From Vespula vulgaris (Eukaryota > Arthropoda > Insecta > Hymenoptera > Vespidae), in assembly GCF_905475345.1 (NCBI RefSeq), contig NC_066588.1, forward strand, positions 8,855,001 to 8,919,000: a stretch of DNA of 64,000 nt, in the 5' to 3' direction. The notes under the pieces are model-generated. The model was not told where the DNA came from. It made no database searches and was given only the letters and a program-made list of their open reading frames with translations. Position numbers and translations under genes: made by a program. Within the stretch, counting starts at the first letter, position 1; each line of letters opens with the position of its first letter. Positions 50,876 through 64,000 of this stretch are shown piece by piece.

Positions 50876-53800
50876 GTCTCTTTCGGTTTTCCCGTGATCT
50901 TCAATGATTCTTTCTTATTTCCTTACCTTCTTTCCTTTTATCTTTTTTTTTTATTGTTTCTTTTTTTTCTCGTCGTCTATCCTGCCTTTTTTCCCTTTCT
51001 TATTATTTATTCTTTCGTTTTTTCTCGTTACAAATCGAGTCTAATAACTCTTACGTTTGTTTCTACCTTATCCTTATCGTTGATTCTAACATCGATTTTC
51101 TTTCAAATTATTTTTTCAGATACGAGGAAACGTGCTCAGGTGTAAGTGGTGCGGCACGGGCTGGCACACGTATTTGCTTTTCCAAGATTTTCCAAAGGGA
51201 TAACGAGAAGCGAGCACGATTACTCGACTCATTTCGTATCTTTTACAACTGCGACTTTTGTCCTGAAAGAAAAAATACAAAAAAGATTGGTACGAGATTA
51301 GAAAAAAAGCGGATTAATTATCTTCCTTCTCTTTCTCTTTCTTCCTTTTTTCTTTCTTTCTTTCTTTTCCTCCCTTTTTCTTTTCTTTCTTTCTTTCTTC
51401 TTTTAATCGCACGATCTTATTTCCTTGCGAAGAAGATAACGACAGTACCTAGATATCACCGAATTGATTTCCTATGTGCGAACTTTATCTTACTCATAAG
51501 ACGTGTATCCTTAGAGATGATTAACCAATACGAAGAAACGATAACGTATATGAATCTATCGAGAAAACGATCCCACTATATGTTCTGCTTACTCAATCTT
51601 TAATTACGATATATTCTAAGAGATTTCTAATTTACTTATAGTAGTATTCTATATTTACGTAATGATAAAAATCACTAAACGTATTAACGAGAAATATATA
51701 AGAAGTAATAACGAGTATTTGATTAAGGGTTTATGTAGTCTCGTGAGAAAAACAGAGAGATGCAAGATTATATATATATATATCTTCGATCACATTTAAT
51801 TATTATACGCATTTAATAATTTTTAATGCATTTGTATTGTTTATACATACATATGTAACCCTACGATCGTTTGATTATTTTTCCATCTCTCTCTTTTCCT
51901 TCTCTACTTTAGATTTAGATCTCCCACACTTTTCTACATTAAAGGGCTTCCCTCGCGTCCTTGTATCCAATAGCATTCAAAGGAATCCATCGGACCGCTC
52001 TATAGTGACAACGTTACATAAGCATTAAACGGCATTTAACGAAGATGATATTACAATTTTTCTATTTCTTTCAATTATATTTTTATTTCTCATTATATTA
52101 ACTTATTTCATTTATACATACTTCATCAGCTTTTTTCACGCTTTAAAGAAATTCATAATTTCATGCGAAATATATTTTTTGTGCTTTTTTTAATAAAAAT
52201 AAGGAAAAGAGAAAAAGAATTTTTCTTCTCTCTCTCTCTCTGTGTGTGTGTATATTTTAGATGACAAACTTTGTTATGATATCGTTATCAAAATAAATCC
52301 AATTAGATATAGTTCTACAGAATGACGTTTATGAAACGTATGAGATATTAAAGTTGGAAATTGTTACTTTCTCTTTCTTTTTTTTTTTCTTTTTTACGTT
52401 CAAAGATTAGAAAACGTTATACGTAGAAGGTATATATACTACAAGTGGACGATGTAAGTATAGACGGAACGCTGATAGATAAAATTAGATGAGAGAACGT
52501 AAGACACGCGACGCATCGAAGGCGGAATACCGCCGTTCTATGTATGTATGTAATTATTCGTCAGTTGGAAAGGAAGCATCTGTTACGCGTACATCACGAG
52601 AACACGTTTGAAGAACTTTGTAATAGGATATGGCTCTTATAGGGTCATCTTTATCTCATTTTTTAATTTTTTTCATTTAAAGAAAAAAAAAAAAAAAAAT
52701 TAATTAGAATAAGTCTTGAGTTTTGATTTAATATTAGATCTATCAACCAGTCGAATTGATTGACTTTCAAATGTTCTTATAAAAATATTTTTATTAAAAT
52801 TTCATCATACGTATTTATATTAATTTTAGCGTTATATTTATTTTTTTTATTGTATAGGTATATTTAGATATGAACGATTAAAAAAAATTCCTTTTCTTCT
52901 TTTCTCTTACTTTTTTCTGAAATAGATGAGATATACCTTTCGTAAATAAAATATTTAATATTTTTAAGTTATTTCTTATCTTTTGTCAATCCTTTCTATA
53001 GCCACGTAATTTTAATTACCCATCTAACTTTAAAGTATTTTATATATATTTAGAAATATATTTAGAAAAATCGGATTGCAGAGGGTTAATCAATGATCCT
53101 TACTAAAACTGGGGGAAAAAGAAAAAATAAAATGGTCAATTATTTTTAGTTCAAAATCATTCGAAATTATCCGTTTTATTTTCATTATCAATATATATAT
53201 ATAAAATTCGAAATATTTCATAATTTATCTGTAATATATTAATATACCTGAATAATTATCGGTAGTTCTAGTGTTTAAAATAACAAAAAGGAGAGAAAGA
53301 GAGAGAGAGAGAGGGGGGGGGGGGGGGAAGAGATACATCGAACTATTCTATCTTTGTCAAACAAATGATCTGAAAAGAATTATTGAATTTTCAATCTCTC
53401 TCTAATTACATGTCTATATTGACCTTCAAATTTCTTTTTTCTCTTCTTGATTTCTTTTTCTTTTTCATTCATGAAGCGTTTCGTTAAGTGTGTCACGCAT
53501 TAAATTGCAATACTGAAAAAAAAAAGTTTCTTCTTTACAGTGTTCTATTTTTTTATAAATGTAATGATCCATTTGATATTCTTTGTTAAGAATATTGATC
53601 GATGAGTATATAATATATAAATTAATTTTTTCGAAAGAAAGGGGAAAAGAAGAAAAAGGCAAAGATGAACATTTTTCAAAAATTAGTATACTTTATATGA
53701 ATTTAAAACTTTCTCGTCTGTTATCATAATGTAATACTGTGTCTTTTTCAAAATTGGTTATCTTGGAATTTAATGCATCATAACGACTGAAGTACTTCCT

Positions 53801-54450
53801 GGATGAAACATTGTCAAAGTGAATCTTTACTGCTATATTTTTCTGCTTCGTTCTAGCGCAATTTATTAACTAGTAATATGCAAAATAGAGAGGAAAAAAA
53901 ACAACATGAAAGCGAAATAAAAACGTTCAAAGATGGATAGGTAATAATACATATGTAATTAGTGTGATGAGATATCAAAGATTTTAATCATTGTTAACCT
54001 TGGTTCTGTCAACTAGTTCGAAGATGCTCATCTCATTCTCTTTAAAGATCATGTAACTTTGATAGATATAACTTATCACACATTTATATTTCGTAAGTTT
54101 GATTTCAATTTGTCGATATATTGTCAACTTAGGAAATTAATTGTTTACTTTACTTAGGAAATTATTTATGTTTTTCAAATATAAGCTATACATTTATTAC
54201 ACTATAATTATACCGATTATAAGTATATATTTTAATACTTATTAATATAATTTCAATACTAAGAATTTTTTCTTTCTTTTTTTTTTTTTTTTAAATAGAC
54301 GTAAAAGACACAAAAGAAAATTCAATTATAAACGATTATAATTTATTGTAATTTATTTCATTCTTCATCAAAGCAATGAGATTCAAAGAGGTCAGAAAGT
54401 TTCGAGTATTAGTCAGTGTATGATCGGAATCAAGATTTTGTACGTGCGTC
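50876..54450. other. FAR 5' flank and AT-rich DNA
   Basis: No coding gene seen. A good acceptor on minus (TTCTTTCAG, exon from 51262) may begin a 5' UTR exon that runs into the FAR start. Short CTTT and GAAA tracts are scattered, and a run of 15 G lies at 53313-53327 at the end of a GA tract. Confidence 0.5.
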
Positions 54451-54456
54451 CTACTA

Positions 54457-54750
54457 AAAGAGAAAGAGGAAAAGAGAGAGAAAGAGAGAGAGGGGGTGGG
54501 GGGGGGGGGAGACAGAAAGAGAAAGAGAGAGAAAGAGAGAGAGAGAAGGGGAGACATAGAAAGAGATAGAAAGAGAGAAAGAGATAGGACGAGAGAGTGA
54601 GAGAGAGAGAGAGAGAACGAGAAAGAGAAAGAGAGAGAGAGAGAGAGGAATAGAAAAAATAGAAAGAGAGAGAGAGAAAGAGAGAGGGAGAGGAATAGAA
54701 AAAATAGAAAGAGAGAGAGAGAGAGAGAGAAAGAGAAAAACAGCTACATA
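54457..54750. repeat. Long (GA)n-rich purine tract with embedded poly-G
   Basis: About 290 bases, almost only A and G on +, mainly GA and GAAAGA units. A G run with one T interruption lies at 54492-54509. Confidence 0.9.
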
Positions 54751-54829
54751 GAAAGGATAAGAAGAAATTGGAAGAGAGGATTACAACGAAACTTGCGGTA
54801 TAGAGAAAGAGGAAGGGATTTGATGGAAT

Positions 54830-55020
54830 TCTAGGTCAGCGTTCCGGCCTCGAAGCGGTCATCGGAAGCCGCCTCCTTTCAATGTACTTGTGCGCGCGCG
54901 CCCGCCCTACCACGAAGAGAAGAAAGGGGGAATAGATGGAAGAAGAAAGAGGAGAGGAACGTCGGTCGACCTCGTTACATGAAAACCCGTTACGCGACGT
55001 GCAACGACAGCGACCGACTA
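54830..55020. promoter_or_regulatory. CpG-rich patch, possible promoter
   Basis: A GC-rich island (GCGCGCGCGCCCGCCC core near 54893) in very AT-rich DNA, about 4 kb upstream of the FAR start. It could be the FAR transcription start or an unrelated promoter. No defining core element seen. Confidence 0.25.
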
Positions 55021-55064
55021 ACTGACTCTTTTTACCCTTCCCCCTTTATTTTACTTCATTTTAG

Positions 55065-55091
55065 TTCACTTCACTTCACTTCACTTCACTT
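55065..55091. repeat. (TTCAC)n tandem array
   Basis: Five to six perfect copies of a TTCAC pentamer. Confidence 0.9.
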
Positions 55092-55099
55092 CGCTTTAT

Positions 55100-58000
55100 T
55101 TTCTTTTATTTTATTTTTTGTCAAGGCCATCTTTGTTCCATCACACGCATATATGTTTCTTAATTTTTTTTTTTGTATACATATTTCTCTCTTTTATTTT
55201 TTTTTCTTCTTCGTCTGTATCGTTTCATTTCCGTTTTTAGAAAAAAGAAAAGAAGAAGAAGAAACAAAAATTAGTTTCTTCTATTAATCCATTTATAATA
55301 AATCTCCTTTTGTCTATTAATGTTTCTATCAATTGTTCCAGATTAGTATCATGTTGGTTTGTATATTTTTTCATTGATATATACTTCAAACGTGGATCAT
55401 GAGAATTATTGAAACATTTCATTGATACATGACTATATGATAACGATCTAATAAGACGAATTGAGTTTTAATTGATAGGTATAAAAGTTAGTTATCGTAT
55501 AATATTTTCAATATAATTATAATTTCAAATTGAATTTCTAATAGCTTTACTAAGGATTGGAAATATATACATAATCTTTGTTATTGATGGCTCGAACATA
55601 GATATCTGTTTTTTGGCATACAGCCAACTAGATGTTCCGAAAGATACAACCAGGAAAGAGAGGCATTCTATTGATCCCTTCTATCACTCTATATTTGTCT
55701 GATTTCTTTTATTAAAGAATATTTAAATCATATGATCGTCTTATTCGAATATAGTCGTACAATTTCATAGGATTTATTCTTTAAATATCTTTCGCGATTT
55801 TCCAAAGTTATGAATTTTCGAATATATAAAGATAATTAAAATAGTATAGATAGAGATTAGAGACCCGAAAAATTTGATTATCAAAATCGACAGATCAAAT
55901 GAAAGGATTAGATCGACTCTTTCGCTACTACAATCGACTATAGTTCCTCGATATATAACGCTTAAATATTGAAATAACAAATATCTATTTCGTCGATGTA
56001 TTAATCTTTTATCCATACCGTATTATTTGTTCTTCGATTTTTCATTTTTTTTTTTTTTAATTTTTATTATTAAAGATATTTTCCAAACCGTAAGAAAGAA
56101 ACTCGAAATATCTTTACGTTCATGTCACGGAGTCTCATGCAGCAGTGACTTTCTGGCGGTTAACTACATCGTGACAGAAAGATTACATCGAGAAACATAT
56201 ATATCCGAATAAATATAGACAATGCAAAAATTTGATATCATATTCCATAATCCATTATGTGATCACAGAGGTTTTCTATGATGTCAAAATCCGCTTATCA
56301 TCACGTTAGCGTATCAGTTACTGACAAAAATCTTGTTGTAACTTTTTGTTTGCTTTTAATAGGAAAAAACAACTCCGTAGAAAAACACAATTAAACGCAT
56401 GTGGATAATTTAATGATAATAATAATGATAATGATGATGATGATGATGATGATGATAATCATAATAAAAAGAAAAAGAACAAGAAATGAAATGAAAATCG
56501 TGACGGATTAAAGAAAAAAGAAGAAAAAAAAAATTGAGAAATCGGTCCTACCTATACGGAAACGGTTCCATTCGAATTACATAAAAACTGGTTTATATCA
56601 GGGCACTACAAGATACTTGGATAAAATAACGTAATAGAAAATAATATAATAGAAAAAGAAAGCGAGATAAAAGTTTCTCGGTATATATATGAGAAGGTAT
56701 CAAGATACAACTCGGAGTATGTTACTGATCACGACAAGCGGTAAATCAAGTAATCAAGATCTATGATATTGTAGTTTCTTATTAAAATCATAAAATCATA
56801 GATAAACAAATTATCAACGCATTTATTCGATATAAATCATATATATTTAATCAAAATTGAAAAAAGAAAAAAAAAATATTTTTTTATACATACTGTCAGA
56901 ACAAAAACATAAAAGATGATTTCTTCGAGTAATTCATAAATTAACACAATCTACAAAATTCTATCGATAATTGAAAATAGTTTGTCATCGATGAATAATT
57001 AAAGCGTAACATGAATTAATGCGTAAATTTAATACATACAAAGAAATTATACTTTCAAAGTCTCGCGAAGTGAATCACGCGCACATTCGCAATAGCTCCT
57101 GACCTGGAATCACTTCCAATAATCAAATAATTCGTCGCGCTTAATGGCTTTCCGGTAATTCCGAATCACGATGTTCCGGATATATTCGGATCGAGGAAAT
57201 TCGACACTCGCGAACGTACGATATCGCATTGATTCCATCTTTTAACTTTTTTTGTAAATTTCTTTTTTAACTTTTTTTTTTTAATTTCTTTTTTAACTTG
57301 TTTTTTTTTCTTTTTAAAGCACGACCGCGCCAATTATGAATTTCTCCTTATATTCTGGATTATAACGAATAATAACAAACAATTATTTCCAAAATTATTT
57401 AAAAACTTTTAAATCTTCATGTTTCATATTAAAATCTATATATTTATAGATATATGCGTGTATGTATATTTGTATTTGTATTTTTTAAAAATATCGTTAT
57501 TTTGATATTGGAAATAATTTTGAATTATTGTTGAAAGAGATCTTATATCCGATACAATTATTAATTCAATTCATCCAGCTATTTAGTTGAGTAGAATCAA
57601 CCCTCTCTATTTTCATCCCCTCCGCATACGCACATCACATATACACAGACGCACGCACACATCATACACGCACTCATTTAGATTTTAATAAGAAACGTAA
57701 AGATATCAGAAGATTCTTGAATATCTCGGATAGTTTTGCAAATAATCATCCATTATATTTATCATTATATCATGAAAATATAAGAAGAAACTTTTTCGAC
57801 GATGAAATTGTGCCGAAAAAAAAAAAAGATAAATGAATTTTAAAAGTGATTATTATTGCTAATTAGAATATATATATACACACAAACACACACACAAGTG
57901 TCGACTATTATGATACGCGAGATAATGTATTCGATTCGTTTTTATCTCATCAAAAAATATCCTCCTCTTTAACTCTTTCAAACTCTTTTATTTTCCTTTA

Positions 58001-58263
58001 CGACGAGTAAGAATTGCATAACACGATAAACCTGACACACAATGATCTAACAATATCAATGCCGTGACCAATGACCAAGAGAACTAAACGGAGGCCAACG
58101 AACTATTGTAACAACACAACACGTATCCTAGCTTACCCCATCTCCTTTTCCTTGCACAACTGTGAATACTTCTATTGATCTTCAGGATTGGTTTATTGAG
58201 AACAAGATAATGGTCTTCAACCGAAGAAAATTTTTCTTTCTTTTCTATCTTTATCTTTTTTCT

Positions 58264-58298
<35 letters not shown>

Positions 58299-58467
58299 TT
58301 TTAATATTTAATAAAAAATCTTCTTTACGTAAAGACTTTTTTTTTCCACAACTTCCTGGTCTTCCGAAGGAAAGTATTACGATACCAAGCGAAAAGCAAA
58401 TAGAGCGAGTAGTCAAAGTTGTTCGGAGCGCTTCTAATCTTTTATTATAAGAGAGAAAGAAAGAGAC
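55100..58467. other. AT-rich DNA without a gene
   Basis: No coding signal on either strand. It has a (GAT)n run at about 56420-56458, T-rich tracts near 57240-57320, and a (CT)n run at 58268-58293. A patch at 57060-57230 is less AT-rich. Confidence 0.6.
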
Positions 58468-58509
58468 ATGCCGGTCAACGAAAGCTCAACTGAACTACCT
58501 GAGATCCAG
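58468..58509 (+). CDS. Possible first coding exon, 14 codons (tentative)
   Basis: An ATG in fair context opens MPVNESSTELPEIQ and meets a CAG/GTAGAG donor in phase 0. It resembles the short first exon of some insect acyl-CoA reductases, where a P-E-I/F motif precedes the Rossmann fold. No continuing exon was found up to 64,000, so the rest would lie beyond the window. This is weak evidence; it may be chance. Confidence 0.2.
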
Positions 58510-58737
58510 GTAGAGTTCCTTATACCTGTTGGCTGATAGAATGGAAAGAGATTTCCCCACTACTTTAGTCATTTACGTGCGTCATCGGTAATGAAACTTT
58601 TCTTCTCTATTTTTCTTTTTCTTCTTCTTCTTCTTTCACTTTGTCTATGTAAAGGTTAATTAATTTAAGTATACGTATTGACAAATAGAAAATACATATT
58701 AAATTTGTTTTAATAGAATATATTTTTTAATTTTTTC

Positions 58738-58739
<2 letters not shown>

Positions 58740-58778
<39 letters not shown>
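58740..58778. repeat. (AT)n microsatellite
   Basis: Perfect AT dinucleotide run. Confidence 0.95.
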
Positions 58779-58781
<3 letters not shown>

Positions 58782-59916
58782 TTAAAAACATGCTCTTAAA
58801 AATAATTTCGCCCAAAATTTTGTTCGTACATTGTCGAGACTTTAATTATATTTTTTCCTTTACACGTTTTTTCACAAGTTTCCTATTTTTATCGTTTTAA
58901 TTCGATATGAATTTTACATACGTATCAAAAGAAAAAATAGAAAGCAGCTTGAAATCGAAAAATTCGAGAACAGCTTCGAACCTTCGCCTCCTACCCGATA
59001 ATCTTGCTCCACAACCGCGAGATCTATTTTTATTTGTCTTGCTCTAAGCTATTAATAGCAAAACTACATCGGGATAGAGAGAATACGGTACACGCACCTT
59101 TGTTATATTGTGACGACAAACTATTATATTCTTTACTTTTTTATCTCACTCGTATCAGAACCGTTATAAATATATACATAATTTATATAAGCAAGAGCAT
59201 TATAGGCAAATTCGATCGGGATCGAACGTCACGATTGCATGACGTCCTCAGAATTATAATATGGATTCATCAGTTCGTTTCGATATAATCTGATCTATTA
59301 TGTAAACCACATACATATGTTAGATGGAATTGTGAATTTAAAATAAAAAGAATTATCATTTGGAGATGTTAGTTTTATTTAATATGAATGTCTCTTTCCG
59401 TCCCGTTTATTTATTATAATAAATGAAATATATAGTAATGTTTTATTCATGTAATATGATATTATAATAACGTAAGTATACTCCATTCATACATATACTA
59501 CATTATATTTTCAAATAGATTTTATATTTCATAAAATACTTTTATTTTATAAATATATTATATTTGTAAAATGTTAGAATTCGTACTTTTTTTTTTCCTT
59601 TAGATCGTCACACTTGTGTTTTCAAGTAAATCTTAACACTTTGACAGTCCCTTTCACACATGTTGGCTTCCCTCTTCCAGTGATTATTGACCGGCTTCAC
59701 GTAATTGTACTGTCAATGATTAATAACCGGAACGATATATTAAATTACTGGAGATTACGAATTTGAATTTGTTTGTTATGGAATAACAATTGTTTTTTGA
59801 TTAGATCCTATCAATCCTTACAATTACTATTTATCAAAATATATGAGTATAAATATGACTATCTGCTCATGTATACATATACATGTATATATATACACAC
59901 GAGCAGGTAAATTAGA

Positions 59917-60210
59917 GCAGCACTTTTCAACCTTTATGTCGTGCGGTCAAATACATTAATTTGTAATGGTACTACGGCTCAAATGATTATAATATAACAT
60001 TTTTAAGAATCTAATAAAATGGTATTACTTTTAAAGATACGGCTATTACTACGATATTCTGCAATTACTTCGTATTATAAGAGAAATTTCTGAAATTCTT
60101 TTACAAAATGATTATTTTCTTTGTTTTGATATATCCATGTTTTGACGAAGATTGCAAATATTATTCCGCGCTCCATTAAAAATTTAACGAGACCAATATT
60201 GAACCACGGT
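59917..60210. mobile_element. Possible hAT-type transposon remnant
   Basis: The left end (CAGCACTTTTCAACCTTTAT near 59919) resembles the CAG-G-TTCTCAACCTTTT terminal repeat common to animal hAT elements, and is followed by GTCGTGCGG. A partly matching inverted end (CGCGCTCC... ATTGAACCACGG, about 60168-60208) lies 290 bases on. No transposase frame and no clear 8-bp target duplication. It would be a decayed non-autonomous copy. Confidence 0.3.
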
Positions 60211-60844
60211 CCGTGTTTTGATAAACGTTAAGGTAAAATCTTTGCATGAAATCTACCATCTTCGAAATGTTAAGATTGATTTAACTTGACGATATTTATT
60301 TATATAGCATGTTTTTCTTTTTCTTTTTTCTTTCTTGAGACATTTACACGTATCTATCGGATAGAAACTACAATAACGTGTATATGCATAAGGTATAGTT
60401 AACAAATTTACTAATTACACTATACAAACGATGATAACGCGCAAACAATTTTCACTAATGTTAAATTTGCATCGTATTTAGACATTGCCCGAGAAGAAAT
60501 ACGTCGTGAGAAAATTGCATATGCAAGATGCAACGATTATTACGAAGCGAATACAAATATTAACGTCATCGTACTGACAGAAATTACATTTGCATTTATA
60601 TTATATTTTATTCGGAAAAATGTACTCAATACTAATTATCGTAAAAAGTAACGTAAGTTTGTCGTAGTTGAAATCGGAAACTTTTCAAAAATTAACACTG
60701 AATAATATATCTACTTAAAAAATTTGCACTTTCGTTGTTATTATTATTGAAAAAAGTTATTTTACTGATTTCTTGACTGTGTGAATTTGTTGAAAACTTG
60801 AGTGTTAATTCAATAAAACTGTCATAAAAAACATCGTTTATAGT

Positions 60845-60983
<139 letters not shown>

Positions 60984-61409
60984 TATAAGAATATGAATAT
61001 AATTTGGATATGCTGTCTATGTCTATTCGTGAACATAATCGTTTATTAGAGCATCATTTAAAAATCATCGAAGGAATACATACGATGTATTCTAAATATA
61101 TGCACTATATTTTTATTCATGTGGATGTGTGCTTGAATATGTAGATAACGTCACTAGAGTCTAATTGAAAATAATATAAATGATAACGAGATGAGAAAGA
61201 AATACAAATCTTCAACACAAACTAAACGTTAATGATTACGATTAATGCGAAATCACGAAAACGCAAAATAATATTTCACGAATTAATCTTCGTAGAACGA
61301 CCCGATTAAATTTTCAAATAATTAAAATAGTATCTTTAATTTAATAATTGAAATGAAATTTAATCTTTAAAATCACACATGATGTTTCGTTATTAATTAA
61401 TTAATCTAA

Positions 61410-61412
<3 letters not shown>

Positions 61413-61442
<30 letters not shown>
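61413..61442. repeat. (AT)n microsatellite
   Basis: AT dinucleotide run of about 30 bases. Confidence 0.9.
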
Positions 61443-61444
<2 letters not shown>

Positions 61445-62497
61445 TAATCTAATAAATATTTATAATTATTCAATATCAATTGATTATATAAATTTAATTT
61501 TAAAAATTTCAGAAATATACATTTCTTCTTATCGACAAAACTACTTTTAGGTGAATGTTCCAAAATATATTTCTTGCCTGATCACGGTTCTCAGTTTCCT
61601 GCTCTTTCACTTTCCGTTTCGTATAATCGTCAATTATCACTACTGGTCATTCAGTTAACACAATTAGAGCTCGCGTCATGGCATTTATACGTTGAGCATA
61701 ATTCGACGAAGTGACGCAGTTGTTGTTTCAAGATTTGCTTTATCATAAAATTCATTTATTTTTTAAATGTTGACTACCATAGGTTGACTACCAATGTCGA
61801 GATTAGTCCGACAGTCAATGTGTCAACGAATCCATAAAAAATGATCTGGAGTTCATAGCTCACGATTTTGGCAAAGGAGAATCATTGAAATCAGTAAGTG
61901 ATTATCAAAATGATTCGAGAAAGTTTTCTCGTGATCAATTAATTTTATTAAATAATATATTATATTCGGTATTGAAAGAAGAGAAAATAAAAAACAAAAA
62001 AAGATAATAATAATAAAAAAAGAATATAACTACTTGTAACAATAATAAAATGATTGTTATTTTTAAATAATGTTTATATTTTTTTAAATATATATAACAT
62101 ATAACATAATATATATATATATATAAAATACAAATTGTAATGAAAATAATCCCTTTCGAACTAATAATAATTGTGAAATATTTTGTTTGTTAAAAAAATA
62201 AAAAAAAATAAATAAAAAGAAAAACCTGAAGAATACACGTGATTATATTTGTATGCATTTCAAATCGAGGTAACAGAAAAAAGAAAGATGGAGGTAGAGA
62301 GTAGGGAGAAATTACGAAAGATGAACTTCGTCATGAAGTAAACGGAGCTCGTCTTTTTGCTACACTTCGTACGCGCACGTTCGAATGCAGAAGTAACGCG
62401 CGCTCCTATCTCGTATTGATTCACCCATGAGTACCATCTCGCTCTTATTTATCAACATTGGATAATAAAACCTTGGGGACACTAAGAGGGAAAAAAA

Positions 62498-62570
62498 TAA
62501 AAGAAAGAAAGAAAGAAAAAAAGAAAGAAAGAAAAAAAGAAAAAAAACAGAAGAAAGAAAAAAAAACATT
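62498..62570. repeat. (GAAA)n purine tract
   Basis: GAAA-type purine array on +. Confidence 0.85.
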
Positions 62571-62656
62571 GACTATTCTCGTTCGATATTACAAATTATT
62601 TTTATCTTCTCTCTTTCTCTCTCTATCTCGTAAAATATTAAAAATAAAAAAAATAC

Positions 62657-62657
<1 letters not shown>

Positions 62658-62713
<56 letters not shown>
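62658..62713. repeat. (GA)n microsatellite
   Basis: A perfect GA run of about 55 bases. Confidence 0.95.
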
Positions 62714-62715
<2 letters not shown>

Positions 62716-63006
62716 TAAAAGCAAGATATGATTGGTTTTCTTTTATGATCGAAATGTTTGCATTCTCCTTTTTGTACTTTTTTTTTTTTACCATGATTGG
62801 TACAATATACTACAATTTTAAAAGGGAAAGGAAATAAAATAAATAAAAGAAACAAAGAATTCCTTTTATTTCTTTTAAGTTCCGATATAATTTGGCAAAT
62901 TGGCGCATTTAAATCGATCGAGAAATTTTGTGGAAAAATTCGTTCTTGGAATCAAATGACTTATCAAATGAATGAATTCATACAAAAATCAATCCTTATG
63001 CATACG

Positions 63007-63008
<2 letters not shown>

Positions 63009-63046
<38 letters not shown>
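63009..63046. repeat. (AT)n microsatellite
   Basis: Perfect AT dinucleotide run. Confidence 0.9.
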
Positions 63047-63047
<1 letters not shown>

Positions 63048-64000
63048 AAGAAAAAGAAATACGCATTTCAGATCTTGATGATCAAGAATTCATTCGAAAG
63101 ATAAAAGATGAAGACACGACATGACAATTTGATGATATTTTTAGACGAATGTTATTTTCTATGAAAAAATCGTATTGAATCGAACGAAAATATATTTTAC
63201 ATACGAAAAAAGAATGGGGAAAAAAAATAACTTTCTTTTTTTGAAAATCGAAAAAGATAATTTCAAGTCTTTATTTTTGTAGTTATTTTTTAGTGTAATA
63301 GTTCTTTTACTCTCTATGAATATGTAGATATTAATGTGTTAACTCATTTACACACTATTTTTCATTGATATTCATAAATATAGCTGATAAGTAAAGTATT
63401 ATTATACGAGACTATTTTTTTATTGTTTTATTTCTCGATAATCGTTTTTGTCCATATATAAAACAATTCCAAATATTTGCATTCTTTACACACGTAATTT
63501 GTTTCAATATTTTTTCAAGATTAGATACTATAAAATGGTTCGTCATTATACATATTATACCATGCAATTTATTTAGTATGCACGAATCTATCATGTGGTT
63601 ATACTAGTATCATACTATACTATCTCGGGAAGAAAAAAAATGTAATTGCCATGTAATTTTTACTTATCACGTTACTTCGAAGAAAGATAGAAACTATAGA
63701 TTTTATATAAAATGAAATGATTTAGAATAACATGAGCAATAAATAAATTTTGATTCAAAAAATAAATATTTTAAATAAAAAAATATGTTATAGTAAAAAA
63801 ATATATATTATAGTTAAAAATATATACAATGATATATAGAAATATATATGTAAGCTAAAATGAAATATAAAGTAAAATGATATATAAAAATATATATCAT
63901 TGTTCAGTATGAGTTTTAATCTCGCATGTCTATTAGTTAGTTTATCGATTATATTTATCCAAATTTTGCACGTGTTATTTTTTTTAGATCATTTTAACAT

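Overview
The window is from an animal nuclear genome, most likely an insect and probably an aculeate hymenopteran (bee, wasp or ant). The reasons are spliced genes with small GT-AG introns, AT-rich introns and intergenic DNA, AT-rich codon use in most genes, very many (GA)n/(CT)n, (AT)n and (AAT)n microsatellites, and proteins that resemble insect or metazoan orthologues. The order is my inference from composition and was not tested. There is no prokaryotic, phage or viral gene, no CRISPR array, and I found no tRNA or rRNA gene.

Layout. 1-9 kb: NFAT (NFAT5-type Rel factor) on +, 5' end outside or unrecognised. 10.6-11.7 kb: LACTB2 (metallo-beta-lactamase-fold RNase) on -. 11.8-15.5 kb: three diverged copies of one sequence, two forming an inverted duplication, one arm starting next to the LACTB2 start codon. 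16.5-18.7 kb: DET1 (Drosophila abo) on +, 8 coding exons. 19.7-23.6 kb: an unrecognised 1029-residue basic protein on + with six KKSHKK-type motifs and a block of seven LNFN-type motifs. 25.8-27.7 kb: RIOK2 on +, 5 exons. 32.1-33.2 kb: CUEDC2 on -, 4 exons. 36.7-38.9 kb: a BED-finger plus BTB chromatin or transcription protein on -. 43.2-44.2 kb: a small FLYWCH-finger gene on -. 48.7-50.9 kb: a fatty acyl-CoA reductase on -, 5 exons. 50.9-64 kb: AT-rich, microsatellite-dense DNA without a convincing gene; one possible short first exon (58.47 kb) and one possible hAT-type transposon remnant (59.9-60.2 kb).

The genes do not form a pathway. Most are single-copy housekeeping or regulatory genes: ribosome biogenesis (RIOK2), ubiquitin ligase and transcription control (DET1, CUEDC2), RNA turnover (LACTB2), stress and transcription control (NFAT, BED-BTB, FLYWCH) and lipid metabolism (FAR). 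Exon joins below were read by eye from splice sites, reading phase and protein similarity recalled from memory; all phases given were checked for consistency. The best candidates for something undescribed are the KKSHKK-repeat protein, the BED-BTB/FLYWCH locus, and the inverted duplication beside LACTB2.
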